DNA of 64,000 nt from Lucinisca nassula (Eukaryota > Mollusca > Bivalvia > Lucinida > Lucinidae): positions 2,694,501-2,758,500 of the forward strand of contig OY757011.1 in the NCBI GenBank assembly GCA_963580285.1, written 5' to 3'. A program made the position numbers and the translations under genes. The notes beneath the pieces were generated by a model. It did not search any database, was not told where the DNA came from, and saw only the letters and a list, made by a program, of their open reading frames with translations. Every line of letters begins with the position of its first letter. Positions within the stretch are counted from its first letter, which is position 1. Shown here piece after piece: positions 63,365 through 64,000 of the stretch.

Positions 63365-64000
63365 TTCTGTTTTTAGCTCTGATGGACATTTTGTTCATTT
63401 CAGCGAAACCATTTTAGCTGCTTTTTGGGGGGCAACAATTCTGCGAAGTTGGAATGAAATCGGTTTAGAATATAAGTGAAAAGGTCTTTTAAAAGTTTTA
63501 TTTTCTATTTTAGCTCTAGCGGCAAAACTGTTCATTGGAGCGAAAAACGTCTTAGCTAATTTGGTAGATGGCCACCAAATGAAGTTTGAATAATATTGGT
63601 TTAAGTGTAAAGGTTGGGTACTCTTGCGGCCATCTTGTTCGTTCGAGCAGAATCGTTTTAGCTATTTTTGTAGAGGGCCACCATTTCTATGAAGTTTGGA
63701 TGGAAATGGCCTAAGATTATAAGGAGAAGTCTTTTATTTGTTTGTTTTAGTTTTTGCTCTGGTAGCCATTTTGTTTATTCGAGCGGAAAGGTTTCAACTA
63801 TTTTGGTGGAGGGACACCTTAGCAGCAAAGCAGAGTAAAATTGGCCAAATAGTATTGAAAGAGGAATTTTATATTTAGCGCTTGTGGCCATTTTGTTCTT
63901 TGGAGCAGAATCAACAATCCTCGGCAAGTTGAATGAAATTAGCCTAAGGTATAGGAGAAGTAGTCTTTTCTCTATTTCGAGCACTGGCGGCCATCTTGTT
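63365..64000 (+). repeat. Diverged tandem array, period about 110-130 bp
   Basis: TTAGCTCTRRYGGMCAT-like starts recur near 63373, 63511, 63630, 63755 and 63878, each followed by TTGTTCATTGGAGCGAAAA-type and GGCCACCA-type sequence. The array continues past the window edge. Confidence 0.65.

Overview
The window reads as repeat-dense genomic DNA of a marine invertebrate, most likely a bivalve mollusc or another lophotrochozoan. The grounds are tRNA-derived SINE heads, many hairpin MITEs, repeats carrying GTCCGTCCGTCC runs of the kind I associate with bivalve genomes, and a reverse-transcriptase fragment of a type I remember from bivalves. I see no convincing host protein-coding gene, rRNA or functional tRNA gene, so the flanks look intergenic or intronic. 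The species assignment is an inference.

The centrepiece is a nearly intact Maverick/Polinton (polintovirus-like DNA transposon) at 27307-44676. It has inverted repeats of about 0.7 kb that begin AGTAATATGG and end CCATATTACT, and a perfect 6-bp target duplication (GTCGTA at 27301-27306 and 44677-44682). It carries a retroviral-type integrase, a protein-primed family B DNA polymerase split by a frame break in an A10 run, a small zinc protein, an A32-like packaging ATPase, a double-jelly-roll-type major capsid candidate, a penton-like minor capsid candidate, a fibre-like protein, and several small membrane or coiled-coil proteins. One small protein begins with two adjacent ESCRT-recruiting late-domain motifs, PTAP and LYPDL. 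I could not find the adenovirus-type maturation protease that most Polintons carry. Most gene starts overlap an A-rich (T)ATAAAAATG motif, and three divergent gene pairs share intergenic spaces of only 16-31 bp.

A 1315-bp mariner element (32295-33609; 27-bp perfect inverted repeats, TA duplication, transposase broken by one frame shift) sits inside one Polinton gene. A palindromic MITE of about 480 bp and a 34-bp tandem array lie in the non-coding left arm of the Polinton.

The left flank (1-27300) and right flank (44683-64000) are mosaics of the same families: (i) hairpin MITEs (called HP-A and HP-B here) built round a near-perfect palindrome centred on GTACTCGTTAGAACCGCCTC, which is also found inside an unrelated MITE; (ii) a tail of about 580 bp attached once to a reverse-transcriptase fragment (5969-6581) and elsewhere scattered as 5'-truncated copies; (iii) a repeat of about 300 bp containing GTTTAACGTCCCCGTCAACA (called F); (iv) tRNA-derived SINEs; (v) small palindromes; (vi) minisatellites, including a 24/29-bp array, a 157-bp array with two-unit higher order, and a 656-bp MITE whose whole body is a self-complementary 21-bp repeat. 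Nested insertions (retro-tails in MITEs, MITE in MITE, LINE end in palindrome, mariner in Polinton) give a relative order of activity.
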